Shown here: piece by piece, positions 16,977 through 26,198 of the stretch
Layout: each line of letters starts with the position of its first letter
Position numbering within the stretch: position 1 is the first letter of the stretch
Source: Fictibacillus barbaricus
Lineage (GTDB): Bacteria; Bacillota; Bacilli; Bacillales; Fictibacillaceae
Assembly (NCBI RefSeq): GCF_014635025.1
Contig: NZ_BMCE01000003.1
Span: 124,001 to 188,000 of the forward strand
Direction: 5' to 3'
Length of the DNA stretch: 64,000 bases
Translations under genes and position numbers: made by a program
Notes under the pieces: model-generated
What the model was told of the DNA's origin: nothing
What the model saw: only the letters and a program-made list of their open reading frames with translations
Databases searched by the model: none

Positions 16977-17090
16977 GTTTACAAAAAATAGGATAAGAAG
17001 TCGAAATAGTTAAATATTTTTATGAAAAAGGATAGAATAGAAATAGATTGTTAAGTTTGTTAAACATCGGGAACGTTCGGGGGATAACTT

Positions 17091-18848
17091 ATGTGGAAAG
17101 TCTTTTCTTATTTAAAAACGTACCGTTTCGCGATCGGAGTTGCTCTTTTTCTAACACTCACTGAGCTGGCAGTTGAACTCATGCAGCCTTTAATCATGGC
17201 GAAGATCATTGATGACGGTATTTTAAAAAGCGATCTAAATGTTGTTAAGTTTTGGGGAGCGGTCATGTTCGGTCTTGCTCTGGCTGCTTTTGCAGCAGGT
17301 ATAGCAAACTCCTTTTTCTCAGCACATGTCAGTCAAAACTATGGTTTTGATATAAGGCGTCTTACGTTTGAAAAGGTACAATCTTTCTCGTTTGTGAACT
17401 TTAATAAATTTCCTGCTTCCTCCTTAATTACAAGAATGACTCATGATGTGACTCAACTGCAAAATACTGTTTTTATGAGTTTGCGCATCATGCTGAGAGC
17501 TCCTCTATTATTAGCAGGAGGAGTAATCATGTCCCTCATTGTTAATTGGAAGCTGGCCATGGTATTGGTGGTTGCCTTGCCGTTTCTTTTGTTCTTCTTG
17601 AAATGGGTTCTTCAAACAGCTGGAGGCATGTTTCGGGATGTACAAGATAAACTGGATGGCGTAAATCGTGTCATGCGAGAAAATTTAATGGGAATGCGAT
17701 TGATCAAAGCTTTTTTGAGAAGAGATTTTGAGACAGATCGATTTGAACAGGCAAGCAATAATTTAAGAGCTCGTACTGTGTCATCTCTTCGTTTGATTGA
17801 GGTTTCTATACCTGTTTTGTTATTTGTAATGAATATAGGCATTCTTTTTATACTTTGGTTCGGAAGCAGACAAGTTAACCTTGGGGCGATTGAGGTTGGG
17901 GAAGTTGTGGCGATTGTTAACTACTCATTCCGCATATCATCTGTGCTTACCATAATCTCTTTTATTATCATGGCTTTCTCTCGGGCGAAGGCTTCCGCAC
18001 AGCGAATCGGCGAAGTGCTTGATACAGAAGTGGACTTAGTAGAATCTGTTGAGGCAGATCAATCTCTTTTTTTAGAAAAAGGAGAGGTGGAATTTAAGAA
18101 TGTTTCTTTCAGCTATCCAGAAAGTGAAGTTCCTGTTCTGCAAAACTTATCCTTTTCAGTAAAATCAGGCGAAACATTAGCCATTTTAGGATCCACAGGT
18201 TCGGGTAAAACCTCTTTGTTTCAGCTCGTTCCTAGGCTTTATGATGTTTCGGAAGGGGAAGTGCTTGTTGACGGAAAAAATGTAAGAGATTATCCGATCG
18301 AAGCGCTGCGAAAAGGTATCGGTGTGGTCCCGCAGGAAGCTGTTCTTTTTACAGGTTCCATCTCTGAAAACATTAGTTGGGGCAAAGAGGGAGCTGTTCA
18401 GGAAGAAATCGTTCAAGCAGCAAAAGATGCGCAAATCCATGAAACGGTTTTAAAGCTTCCTAACCAATACGATACAAGAGTGGGTCAGCGTGGGGTGAAT
18501 CTTTCTGGAGGACAGAAGCAGAGATTATCTATTGCTCGTGCCTTAGTCCGGAAACCGAAAATTTTAATGTTAGATGACAGCACAAGTGCACTTGATCTAA
18601 AGACAGAAGCTAAATTGCTGGAAGCATTAAGAAAATACGCCTGTACCACTTTTATCATTACTCAAAAAATTAGTACAGCGATGGAAGCGGATCATATTCT
18701 GCTTTTAGATGACGGCTCAATAGAAGCCTGGGGAACACACGAAGAACTTTTAGAAACTTCTCCGCTGTATGTAAAAATCGTACAATCACAGTTTGGGGAG
18801 GAGGATTTCCACCATGTCAAAGGGTTCAAGCAAACCTCATCCACATAA
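17091..18848 (+). CDS. yfiB: ABC multidrug exporter half-transporter (YfiB-like, degenerate-site subunit)
   Basis: 585 residues: six membrane segments (about 1-310) fused to an ATP-binding domain. Walker A GSTGSGKTS, signature LSGGQKQRLSIARAL, Walker B ILMLDDSTSALD. The residue after Walker B is Asp instead of the catalytic Glu, the hallmark of the non-catalytic subunit in heterodimeric exporters such as BmrC/BmrD and TM287/288. The next gene encodes the partner and overlaps by 35 bases. Length and sequence resemble B. subtilis YfiB; the substrate is unknown. Confidence 0.85.
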   Translation: MWKVFSYLKTYRFAIGVALFLTLTELAVELMQPLIMAKIIDDGILKSDLNVVKFWGAVMFGLALAAFAAGIANSFFSAHVSQNYGFDIRRLTFEKVQSFSFVNFNKFPASSLITRMTHDVTQLQNTVFMSLRIMLRAPLLLAGGVIMSLIVNWKLAMVLVVALPFLLFFLKWVLQTAGGMFRDVQDKLDGVNRVMRENLMGMRLIKAFLRRDFETDRFEQASNNLRARTVSSLRLIEVSIPVLLFVMNIGILFILWFGSRQVNLGAIEVGEVVAIVNYSFRISSVLTIISFIIMAFSRAKASAQRIGEVLDTEVDLVESVEADQSLFLEKGEVEFKNVSFSYPESEVPVLQNLSFSVKSGETLAILGSTGSGKTSLFQLVPRLYDVSEGEVLVDGKNVRDYPIEALRKGIGVVPQEAVLFTGSISENISWGKEGAVQEEIVQAAKDAQIHETVLKLPNQYDTRVGQRGVNLSGGQKQRLSIARALVRKPKILMLDDSTSALDLKTEAKLLEALRKYACTTFIITQKISTAMEADHILLLDDGSIEAWGTHEELLETSPLYVKIVQSQFGEEDFHHVKGFKQTSST

Positions 18849-20613
18849 TCATTTATTTGGGGAAAAAGTGAAACCGAAGAACTGGGCTAGTACCATCAAA
18901 CGGATAGGAAGTTACTTTTCTAATCAGAAATGGCTATTAAGTTTGGTGCTTCTGATGGTAGTTATCAGTTCTGCCTTAAGTTTGCTTGGCCCCTTCTTAA
19001 TTGGTATAGCGATTGATACCTACATTGTTAAAGGAAAAATGGATGGACTGAACAAGCTGCTGATTGGCCTGATCTTTGTTTTTGTAGGACAATCCGCATC
19101 TATCTGGCTGCAAAACTATTGGATGATTGGAATTGCACAAGAAACGGTTCTAAAAATGAGAAACGATCTATTTAAACAATTTCATCGGCTTTCCATTTCC
19201 TTTTTTGATAAAAGGCAGCATGGCGAGTTGATGAGCCGTGTCACAAACGATATTGAAAACGTCAGTTCTACACTAAACAGTTCATTTATCCAAGTGTTCT
19301 CCAGTATTCTTACTCTCGTGGGTACAGTTGCTGTAATGATTTATTTAAGTCCCCTATTAACGCTTATCTCTCTTTCGATCGTACCGCTCATGTTCTTTGG
19401 ATTAAAGTGGATTACGAAACGAACAGGTGCGCGGTTTAAAGAGCAGCAGAGAAACCTGGGAGAGATCAATGGGTATATTGAAGAAATAACATCAGGACAG
19501 CGGATTGTTAAATCTTTTTCACAAGAAAAACGGGTTATTGAAGAATTTATGGAAAAGAATGAACGTCTAAAGGAATCAGGATATTGGGCACAGACCTTCT
19601 CCGGCTTCATTCCTAAATTAATGAACGTTCTAAACAACGGAAGTTTCGCTTTAATTGCTGGAATTGGCGGTGTCTTAGCTCTGAATGGAAAAGTTTCCAT
19701 AGGTGTTATCGTCATATTTGTTGAGTATTCTAGACAATTTACAAGGCCGCTGAATGATTTAGCGAACCAGTTTAATACCCTTCTGTCTGCTGTTGCAGGA
19801 GCTGAAAGAGTTTTTGAGATTCTAGATGAATCACAAGAGGAAATGGATGAAGCAGATGCAGTTGAGCTTTCTTCTGTAAAAGGAAAAGTAGATTTTCTTG
19901 ATGTTGCTTTTTCATACGAAAAAGATGAAAAGACCGTATCAGGACTAAGCTTTTCTGTTAAAGAAGGTGAAACCGTTGCTTTAGTGGGGCCGACTGGTGC
20001 AGGAAAGACGACAATTGTTAATTTACTTTCACGTTTTTATGATGCTGATTCTGGTCAGATATTAATCGATGGACACGATATAAAGAAAGTAAAACGCACC
20101 TCTCTTCGAAGTCATATGGGATTTGTATTGCAAGACTCCTTTTTGTTTGAAGGAACAATCCTTGAAAATATCCGTTATGGACGTTTGAATGCAACAGATG
20201 AAGAGGTAATTGCAGCAGCCAAGTTAGCTAATGCTCATTCGTTTATAAAAAAATTACCCAAAGGGTACAACACGATATTAAATCAAGAGGGCAGCGGCAT
20301 CAGTCAAGGTCAAAAGCAGCTTATATCTATTGCAAGGGCTATTTTAGCAGATCCTTCTTTGCTTGTTTTGGATGAAGCAACGAGCAGCATTGATACGATC
20401 ACAGAGATGAAGATTCAAGAAGCTTTGCAGCGTTTGATGAAAGGGAGAACGAGTTTCGTTATCGCACATCGGTTAAACACGATACAGCAAGCCGACCAAA
20501 TTCTGGTTCTTAACGAAGGGGGAATTCTTGAAAAAGGGACACACGAAGAGCTGTTGAATCATAAGAAATTCTATTATTCTCTGTACCATAGTCAGTTGAA
20601 GCAAGAAGCTTAA
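18814..20613 (+). CDS. yfiC: ABC multidrug exporter half-transporter (YfiC-like, catalytic subunit)
   Basis: 599 residues, same six-segment plus ATPase layout. Walker A GPTGAGKTT; Walker B LLVLDEATSSID carries the catalytic Glu. Its signature is ISQGQKQ instead of LSGGQ, so the degenerate ATP site is built from this signature plus the Asp-type Walker B of the upstream subunit. Start: ATG 18814 behind GGGGAGGAGG. The N terminus is a polar His-containing stretch. With YfiB it should form a heterodimeric multidrug exporter with one active and one degenerate ATPase site. Confidence 0.85.
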   Translation: MSKGSSKPHPHNHLFGEKVKPKNWASTIKRIGSYFSNQKWLLSLVLLMVVISSALSLLGPFLIGIAIDTYIVKGKMDGLNKLLIGLIFVFVGQSASIWLQNYWMIGIAQETVLKMRNDLFKQFHRLSISFFDKRQHGELMSRVTNDIENVSSTLNSSFIQVFSSILTLVGTVAVMIYLSPLLTLISLSIVPLMFFGLKWITKRTGARFKEQQRNLGEINGYIEEITSGQRIVKSFSQEKRVIEEFMEKNERLKESGYWAQTFSGFIPKLMNVLNNGSFALIAGIGGVLALNGKVSIGVIVIFVEYSRQFTRPLNDLANQFNTLLSAVAGAERVFEILDESQEEMDEADAVELSSVKGKVDFLDVAFSYEKDEKTVSGLSFSVKEGETVALVGPTGAGKTTIVNLLSRFYDADSGQILIDGHDIKKVKRTSLRSHMGFVLQDSFLFEGTILENIRYGRLNATDEEVIAAAKLANAHSFIKKLPKGYNTILNQEGSGISQGQKQLISIARAILADPSLLVLDEATSSIDTITEMKIQEALQRLMKGRTSFVIAHRLNTIQQADQILVLNEGGILEKGTHEELLNHKKFYYSLYHSQLKQEA

Positions 20614-20662
20614 AAGTAAAAAATGAATACTTTAGTCATATGAAAAACGATACTTTAGTCAT

Positions 20663-20699
20663 AAAAAAGGGCGATTCTTGAAGGAATCACCCTTTTTTT
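20663..20699 (+). terminator. Terminator after the ABC exporter operon
   Basis: A-rich left arm with GGGCGATTC and right arm GAATCACCC followed by seven T residues. A 14-base repeat, ATACTTTAGTCATA, occurs twice just before it (20627-20640 and 20650-20663). Confidence 0.85.
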
Positions 20700-20742
20700 G
20701 TCGTATTCTTAAACACAAGCCATTTGAACTGGGGAGTAGACA

Positions 20743-22011
20743 ATGATTGTAGAGAAGATGTTTTTACATGTTTTAATTGTACTTGCACCCGTACTAAGCT
20801 ATAGCTTTTTGTTCGAAAATCATAAATTAGGAAAATCCCCTTACTTTTTAGGCATCTTATACGGCGCGTCTGCTTCGCTTTGTATGTATTTTTCGTATTT
20901 TGATACAGCGTTATATTGGGATTTGCGCTATGTTCCTGTCGTATTGTCTATTTTTTATGGAGGTCCGATCTCTGGATCCATTACTGTACTTGCTCTTTTA
21001 GCCACCAGAACCGCAATGGGTGGTGATACCCTTTTTCTAGCTTACATAATTGCAGTAATTGCATGTACGGTACCATTTTTACTTTATAAATATTTTTGGC
21101 GTTCTGCTCCCAAAAAAAGAATTTATCTTTCTATCTTAGCAGGGTTTTGGCCTGCTTTTGTTAAACTCTTTGTACTCCTAACTTACCTTTTCATCAGTGA
21201 AAATTCAATCCGATTAAATCAAAATTTTTACATATACATAGCGGTATTTGGTACGATACAAATCTTGGCTGTTGTGTTTGCTGCTATCTTAAATGAGGCA
21301 GTCATTGAACGAAATTTAATGAAAGATGAGATACGCCGTTCTGAAAAACAGCATACCCTTGGGGAACTAGCAGCTTCAATCGCACATGAAGTAAGAAATC
21401 CTTTAACCGTGGTAAAAGGCTTTCTGCAGCTGATGGAGGGCGAAGACGAACGGCATAAGCATTATTATCCACTTATCTTGAGTGAATTAGGACGGGCGGA
21501 GCATATCATAAGTGATTATCTAAACTTTGCAAAACCTGAGTTTAAAAAGATTGAAACCTTTCCTATCGCACTACTGATCATAGACTTAAGCATCTTATTA
21601 AATCCTTATGCATTAAAGGAAGGAATCTCACTCACTCATTCCATTGAATCGAATGCAGAAATCACCACAGACCGTAATCAGCTTAAACAAGCGTTGATCA
21701 ATATCTTGAAAAATGCTGTTGAAGCTACACCGAAAGAAGGGCGAGTTTCTATAAAACTTATTCGAGAGGGAGAGTATGTAAAAGTGATCGTTAGGGACAC
21801 AGGTAAAGGAATGACGAAAGAACAGCTTTCTCGTGTGGGGTCCTTGTTTTTTTCTACAAAAGAACAGGGTACAGGTTTGGGAACGATGGTATCAACCCGG
21901 ATTATTGAATCGATGGGAGGAAGGGTTGAATATACCAGCAAGATAGGGAAAGGAACTAAAGTGAGTGTGACATTGCCTTTGAAAAATACGTCTGAGGCAG
22001 AAACAGTTTAA
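20743..22011 (+). CDS. Membrane sensor histidine kinase, KinB-type sporulation kinase
   Basis: 422 residues. Six membrane segments of the 5TM-5TMR type fill residues 1-190. They are followed by the dimerisation/phosphoacceptor helix with the H-box AASIAHEVRNPLTVV (His near 214) and an ATPase domain with N-box ILKNAVEAT, G1 RDTGKGM and G2 GTGLG. Length, topology and H-box closely match B. subtilis KinB, which feeds phosphate to Spo0F to start sporulation. No response regulator and no kapB gene are adjacent, as expected for an orphan phosphorelay kinase. Confidence 0.83.
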   Translation: MIVEKMFLHVLIVLAPVLSYSFLFENHKLGKSPYFLGILYGASASLCMYFSYFDTALYWDLRYVPVVLSIFYGGPISGSITVLALLATRTAMGGDTLFLAYIIAVIACTVPFLLYKYFWRSAPKKRIYLSILAGFWPAFVKLFVLLTYLFISENSIRLNQNFYIYIAVFGTIQILAVVFAAILNEAVIERNLMKDEIRRSEKQHTLGELAASIAHEVRNPLTVVKGFLQLMEGEDERHKHYYPLILSELGRAEHIISDYLNFAKPEFKKIETFPIALLIIDLSILLNPYALKEGISLTHSIESNAEITTDRNQLKQALINILKNAVEATPKEGRVSIKLIREGEYVKVIVRDTGKGMTKEQLSRVGSLFFSTKEQGTGLGTMVSTRIIESMGGRVEYTSKIGKGTKVSVTLPLKNTSEAETV

Positions 22012-22054
22012 AACTTGTGATAAAGGGGAAAATGCTGACAAGAGGTGAAGCAGC

Positions 22055-22225
22055 ATGGATAACTTTATGTCAGATCTATTTCGTTTCTTAGGCGGCTTTT
22101 TAAACGTAAGCCTATTATTAGTAATTATTATCGTTATTTTAATTGTCAGGCAAGCTCGTAAGAAAAGGCTGAAAAATGAGGAAGAGGACTATCTTAATCA
22201 TAAGGAAAATCATCCAAAGAAATAA
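22055..22225 (+). CDS. Small single-span membrane protein
   Basis: 56 residues: short N-terminal stretch, one strongly hydrophobic segment (about 17-32, VSLLLVIIIVILIV), then a Lys/Glu-rich cytosolic tail (RQARKKRLK). It has a good AGAGGTGAAG site and is followed eight bases later by a terminator. It lies 43 bases after the KinB-like gene, so it may be cotranscribed. Family not recognised; its position invites the idea that it modulates the kinase, but nothing shows this. Confidence 0.6.
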   Translation: MDNFMSDLFRFLGGFLNVSLLLVIIIVILIVRQARKKRLKNEEEDYLNHKENHPKK

Positions 22226-22232
22226 CATTCAG

Positions 22233-22260
22233 AAAGCCTGTATAATATACAGGCTTTTTT
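22233..22260 (+). terminator. Terminator after kinase/small membrane gene
   Basis: AAAGCCTGTA and TACAGGCTTT form a perfect 10-bp stem followed by T residues. Confidence 0.88.
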
Positions 22261-22414
22261 GTTTGAACACAGAATTATAGAGTGTTCTCAAGCAGAGCGT
22301 ACGTATCGAGTTCGGAAAAGGGATATATCTTAAATCAGATCGCAGCCAGATAATAAAAAGAGCTGATGATTAAGGTAATACCTGATCGATCGGCTATTTA
22401 TAACTACGCGGTAA

Positions 22415-22921
22415 TTATTTTAGAAACAATACCATATGTTCTTCATCAATAAACTGATTATCTACTTTTAATGCCTTTTCCTCATATCCATATGTTTTAA
22501 AACCAAGTGAGATATACAGATTCTTAGCCTTTTCGTTATTTGCGGCAACGGTTAAGTTTAGCTTCTCAATAACAGGGATGCTTTTGGCATATTCAATAGC
22601 AGCCTGCATTAATGCTTTCCCAATTCCAGCATTTCGTCTTTTTGCACTTACATACATCGCATAGATATTGCCGCGGTGCTGCATCTTTAATGCTTTTTCT
22701 TGTACTAAAGTGACAGTGCCTAGGAACTCTTCTCCATCAAACATACCAAATGTGTAGGCGCCTTCCTCTTGCAGTCTTTCCGCTACCTGTTTAATGGGTT
22801 CTTTCCTTTGCATAGCCTCTTCGTAGCTTGAAGAAAAAGCTTCAGGGCTAAGCTTTAGTGCTTCTAAGCGGAGCTCCCAGTACACTTCTGCATCTTCCGG
22901 GTTTAGTAAACGAACTTCCAT
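22415..22921 (-). CDS. GNAT family N-acetyltransferase
   Basis: 168 residues with the GNAT fold: the acetyl-CoA-binding signature RRNAGIGKALMQAAI (about 103-117) and the late motif NNEKAKNLYISLGF. The first residues, VRLLNPEDAEVYWELR, are typical of small-molecule or protein acetyltransferases of unknown substrate. ATG at 22919-22921 is chosen because GGGGGAT lies at proper distance; an upstream in-frame start would add 13 residues. It stands alone between terminators. Confidence 0.85.
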   Translation of the reverse strand: MEVRLLNPEDAEVYWELRLEALKLSPEAFSSSYEEAMQRKEPIKQVAERLQEEGAYTFGMFDGEEFLGTVTLVQEKALKMQHRGNIYAMYVSAKRRNAGIGKALMQAAIEYAKSIPVIEKLNLTVAANNEKAKNLYISLGFKTYGYEEKALKVDNQFIDEEHMVLFLK

Positions 22922-22989
22922 GGTCCATCCCCCAATATTGTTTAGAAAATAGTGTACCACAAAATGGAAAGTGTATGAAAGTGGTATTT

Positions 22990-23029
22990 AAAAAGGAGCA
23001 AACACCCTAGGGTTTTGCTCCTTTTTTTT
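22990..23029. terminator. Strong hairpin with T-run upstream of fni
   Basis: AAAAAGGAGCAAA pairs with TTTGCTCCTTTTT, and the inner ACCCTAGGGT extends the stem. U-runs occur on both strands. On the plus strand no gene lies directly upstream, so it may insulate fni from antisense transcription. Confidence 0.8.
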
Positions 23030-23133
23030 GATTTATGATAATTGTGTGGGGACAGTCCCCCATGTTAGAGACCTCCTAAAATGCCGCAAAGTATTAAAAA
23101 AAGTTGTTCGCCCACACTAGTGAAGGAGGGAGT

Positions 23134-23256
23134 ATGCCAAATACAAGAAGGATTAGTCCTATGCTGTACCTAAAGATAAAGAAGCGGAATAATGCTTTAT
23201 CGATGGTGCTTTGCTTTTTGCAAAAATCCCCGATCTCGGTTGAAACTGTTTTTTAG
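23134..23256 (+). CDS. Possible small basic protein, low confidence
   Basis: 40-codon ORF starting at ATG 23134 behind GAAGGAGGGAG, an unusually good site for a chance ORF. The product is basic at its N terminus (PNTRRISPMLYLKIKKR) with a more hydrophobic C-terminal half. No family is recognised and there is no terminator directly after it. It may be a gene remnant or a leader peptide ahead of fni. Confidence 0.25.
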   Translation: MPNTRRISPMLYLKIKKRNNALSMVLCFLQKSPISVETVF

Positions 23257-23427
23257 GCTTCTTCTATTAGTCTGCTGTCTGACCGGATAACGTTACCATA
23301 GGTACGCCGCCGGGCTTAAATCTTAAGTTTTACAGGTTGATGTAAAAGTTTTGCACTAGGTTCAACCAAAACACCCCTTGCATCATTGTTATAATAAATC
23401 GATAGAACGAAAGAGGAGGGAGAACTG

Positions 23428-24471
23428 TTGGATATTTCGAAGGACCTTACAGAAAAGCGTAAAACCGAACATATACGAATAAGTTTGAATGAAGACGTAG
23501 AAGGAAAAGACATCACAACAGGTTTAGAGAAATATCGTTTTGTACCAAACGCTTTGCCAGAACTAGATTTTGATAAAGTATCACTTGCTACAACATTCTT
23601 GGGACGGCATGTACATACGCCTTTTTTGATTAGTTCCATGACAGGGGGTACGGATACGGCATATAAAATCAATCAAAATTTAGCTATCGCAGCTCAGGAA
23701 AAGGGATGGGCGATCGGACTTGGTTCAATGCGAGCGGCCATTGAAAATGAGGACCTTGCTTACACGTTTCAGATACGCAAATGGGCGCCTGATATACCAG
23801 TCATTGCAAACATTGGAGCTGTGCAGCTGAATTACGGCTTTGGAACAGAAGAGAGCAAGAAAGCTATAGAGATGGCGGAAGCTGATTTACTTGTGCTGCA
23901 CTTGAATACACTTCAGGAAGTGTTTCAGCCGGAAGGTGATACAAACTTTTCAAACCTTCTCTCAAAAATAGAAAAGCTCTCGAATGAGTTAACTGTACCA
24001 GTAGGTGTTAAAGAGGTCGGAATGGGTATTGACCAAGACACGGCTAAAAAGCTCATCTCAGCGGGGGTTCAGTTTATAGACGTCGCAGGTGCTGGTGGAA
24101 CGTCTTGGATCCAAGTGGAGAGTTTTCGTTCAAATGATGCAATTCGAAAGGAAGCAGCAGAAGCATTTTTAGATTGGGGAATCCCGACTGCCGATAGCAT
24201 TGTTGCAGTACGGAATTCGGATAAGAATATCCCGGTAATCGCTAGCGGAGGCATAAAGCATGGAGTAGATGCTGCAAAATCAATCGCTTTAGGTGCGAAC
24301 CTGGCTGGGTTTGGCCGGTTGCTTTTACATTCTGCAGTAGAAAACCATCCAGAAGCCCTTCTTGTTCAGATGGGACGGATCGAATTCGAATGTAAAGCAG
24401 CCATGTTTGGTATTGGTGCTGCTAATATAGAAGAACTTGCCCATACAAAACGGCTTATTAAGAAATCATAA
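23428..24471 (+). CDS. fni: Type 2 isopentenyl-diphosphate delta-isomerase
   Basis: 347 residues. Fni is the FMN- and NADPH-dependent TIM-barrel enzyme that interconverts isopentenyl and dimethylallyl diphosphate for isoprenoid synthesis. Visible family features: the N-terminal RKTEHI motif, the FMN-binding segment ISSMTGGT, VGVKEVGMG, and the Gly-rich ASGGIKHG phosphate-binding segment. TTG start at 23428 follows GGAGGGAG; no ATG alternative keeps the N-terminal motif. Monocistronic. Confidence 0.95.
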   Translation: MDISKDLTEKRKTEHIRISLNEDVEGKDITTGLEKYRFVPNALPELDFDKVSLATTFLGRHVHTPFLISSMTGGTDTAYKINQNLAIAAQEKGWAIGLGSMRAAIENEDLAYTFQIRKWAPDIPVIANIGAVQLNYGFGTEESKKAIEMAEADLLVLHLNTLQEVFQPEGDTNFSNLLSKIEKLSNELTVPVGVKEVGMGIDQDTAKKLISAGVQFIDVAGAGGTSWIQVESFRSNDAIRKEAAEAFLDWGIPTADSIVAVRNSDKNIPVIASGGIKHGVDAAKSIALGANLAGFGRLLLHSAVENHPEALLVQMGRIEFECKAAMFGIGAANIEELAHTKRLIKKS

Positions 24472-24502
24472 GGTTCTTTTCAAATAGATTTTGTGAAAAC
24501 AC

Positions 24503-24640
24503 CCCGTTGATCAAGAAGTTGATAGGAGTGGAAGGTGCGAAACTCCTGCGGGATCAGCGGAACAGTCGAAAAGCCGAGGAGGCTCACCGCATGCCACGCG
24601 TAAAGCGAGCATCCGGAGCGGATGTTCAGCATCTTTTATC
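24503..24640 (+). repeat. Dispersed GC-rich repeat, copy 1
   Basis: A GC-rich block unlike its AT-rich surroundings, containing GGAAGGTGCGA, CTCCTGCGGGATCAGCGG, GGCTCACCGCATGCC and AAAGCGAGCATCC. The same words in the same order occur on the opposite strand at 32485-32634, so this is a dispersed intergenic repeat family, not coding sequence. Similar elements are common in Bacillaceae genomes. Confidence 0.85.
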
Positions 24641-24681
24641 TTTAATAAAAAGCAACAAAATTTCACAAAACAGCCAAGCAT

Positions 24682-24715
24682 AAAAAAGCGCTCCTGGTTA
24701 TCAGGAACGCTTTTT
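24682..24715. terminator. Bidirectional terminator between fni and putP
   Basis: AAAAAGCGCTCCTG pairs with CAGGAACGCTTTTT (one mismatch); T-runs on both strands, between converging genes. Confidence 0.9.
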
Positions 24716-24722
24716 GTTTACC

Positions 24723-26198
24723 TTATTTTAGTTCTTCTAATGTTTCTTCCATAGTATCAAATTGGTTCTGTACCTTTTTAGAAGGATTTTTCGTAAATAA
24801 GCTTACGATTATAATAGCAATTAAGCTTAAGAAGAAACCTGGAATCATTTCATATATTTGTTCTTTTAAATCTGGGAACTGAACCCACGTAAGAACGGTA
24901 ACAGCACCAACGATGATACCTGCTAAAGCTCCCCACTTCGTCATTTTTTTCCAGAACAGACTTAGAAGTATAAGCGGTCCGAATGCTGAACCGAATCCTG
25001 CCCATGCATAACCAACAAGGCTAAGAATCGTGTCACTTGGGTTAAGGGATAGCAGGATTGCAATAACTGCAATAATTAATACTGACATTCTGCTGATGAA
25101 AACAAGTTGCTTTTGTGAAGCATCTTTCTTAATAAATTGCTTATAAAAGTCTTCTGTAATAGAAGAAGAGGTTACAAGCAGCTGAGATGAAATGGTACTC
25201 ATGATTGCTGCCAATATAGCTGCTAACAAGAACCCTGTAATTAACGGGTGGAACAATAGGTTAGCGAATTCAATGAATACTGTCTCAGGGTCAGCAAGTG
25301 CTCTGCCTTCTCTGGCAAACCAAGCTACACCGATCAAACCAGTTAATGAAGCACCGATAAGAGAAATAATCATCCAGCTCATACCGATTCTTCTTGCTGT
25401 TTTAATGTCCTTAACAGATGTAATCGCCATAAATCGAACGATAATATGCGGTTGGCCAAAGTAGCCAAGTCCCCAAGCTAAGAAAGATAGTAAGCTTAAT
25501 GTTGTAAGTCCTTTCGTTACTTGAAGAAGCGACGGATCTACACCGCGAACCGTATCAATAAGTGTCTGTGAATCGCCAATGTCTGTGAAAGCCACAATAG
25601 GCACTAGCACTAAAGCGATAAACATGATACAGCCTTGAACAAAGTCTGTCCAGCTAACAGCAAGGAATCCGCCAAATAGCGTATACGCTACTACGACTGC
25701 ACCTGTTAAAAGCATTCCTGTCGTATAGTTTAATCCAAATGCACTATCAAAAAGTTTTCCGCCTGAAACGAGACCTGCAGAACAATACAGTGTAAAGAAA
25801 ATAATGATTACGAGTGCTGAGACGATACGTAATATTTTCTTTGTATCGTTAAAACGATTCTCAAGGTAGTCTGGAATCGTAATGGAATCATCTGCAACTT
25901 CCGTATACGTACGAAGCCGGGGTGCAACAAGAATATAGTTAAGATATGCACCAATCGTCAGCCCTACTGATATCCAGATACTGCTGATTCCTTCTGTAAA
26001 CATAGCACCTGGGATACCCATCATCATCCATCCACTCATATCAGATGCCCCTGCAGATAATGCAGTTACAGCCGGTCCGAGTCCTCTTCCACCAAGCATG
26101 TAATCAGAGAGGTCAGATGTTTTTTTGTATGCCCAGTAGCCGATATACAGCATACCAGCCATGTAAATAATTAAAGAAATAATTACTCCTGTTTGCAT
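24723..26198 (-). CDS. putP: Sodium/proline symporter (PutP/OpuE)
   Basis: 491 residues with about thirteen membrane segments, a member of the sodium:solute symporter family. Diagnostic stretches are DYMLGGRGLGPAVTALSAGA, the sodium-site region ASDMSGWMMMG, and WGLGYFGQPHIIVRFMAI. It imports L-proline for nutrition or osmoprotection; sequence alone does not separate PutP from the osmotically induced OpuE. No put catabolic genes are adjacent, which slightly favours an osmotic role. Confidence 0.9.
   Translation of the reverse strand: MQTGVIISLIIYMAGMLYIGYWAYKKTSDLSDYMLGGRGLGPAVTALSAGASDMSGWMMMGIPGAMFTEGISSIWISVGLTIGAYLNYILVAPRLRTYTEVADDSITIPDYLENRFNDTKKILRIVSALVIIIFFTLYCSAGLVSGGKLFDSAFGLNYTTGMLLTGAVVVAYTLFGGFLAVSWTDFVQGCIMFIALVLVPIVAFTDIGDSQTLIDTVRGVDPSLLQVTKGLTTLSLLSFLAWGLGYFGQPHIIVRFMAITSVKDIKTARRIGMSWMIISLIGASLTGLIGVAWFAREGRALADPETVFIEFANLLFHPLITGFLLAAILAAIMSTISSQLLVTSSSITEDFYKQFIKKDASQKQLVFISRMSVLIIAVIAILLSLNPSDTILSLVGYAWAGFGSAFGPLILLSLFWKKMTKWGALAGIIVGAVTVLTWVQFPDLKEQIYEMIPGFFLSLIAIIIVSLFTKNPSKKVQNQFDTMEETLEELK

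Larger units (their letters stand above)
22922..23427. other. Intergenic region with terminator, short palindrome and tiny ORF
   Basis: About 500 bases between the divergent acetyltransferase and fni genes. It contains a strong hairpin (22990-23029), the perfect palindrome GGGGACAGTCCCC (23048-23060), a 40-codon ORF with a strong ribosome site, and a TATAAT at 23390-23395 that may be the fni -10 element without an obvious -35. No larger gene is visible. Confidence 0.5.
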
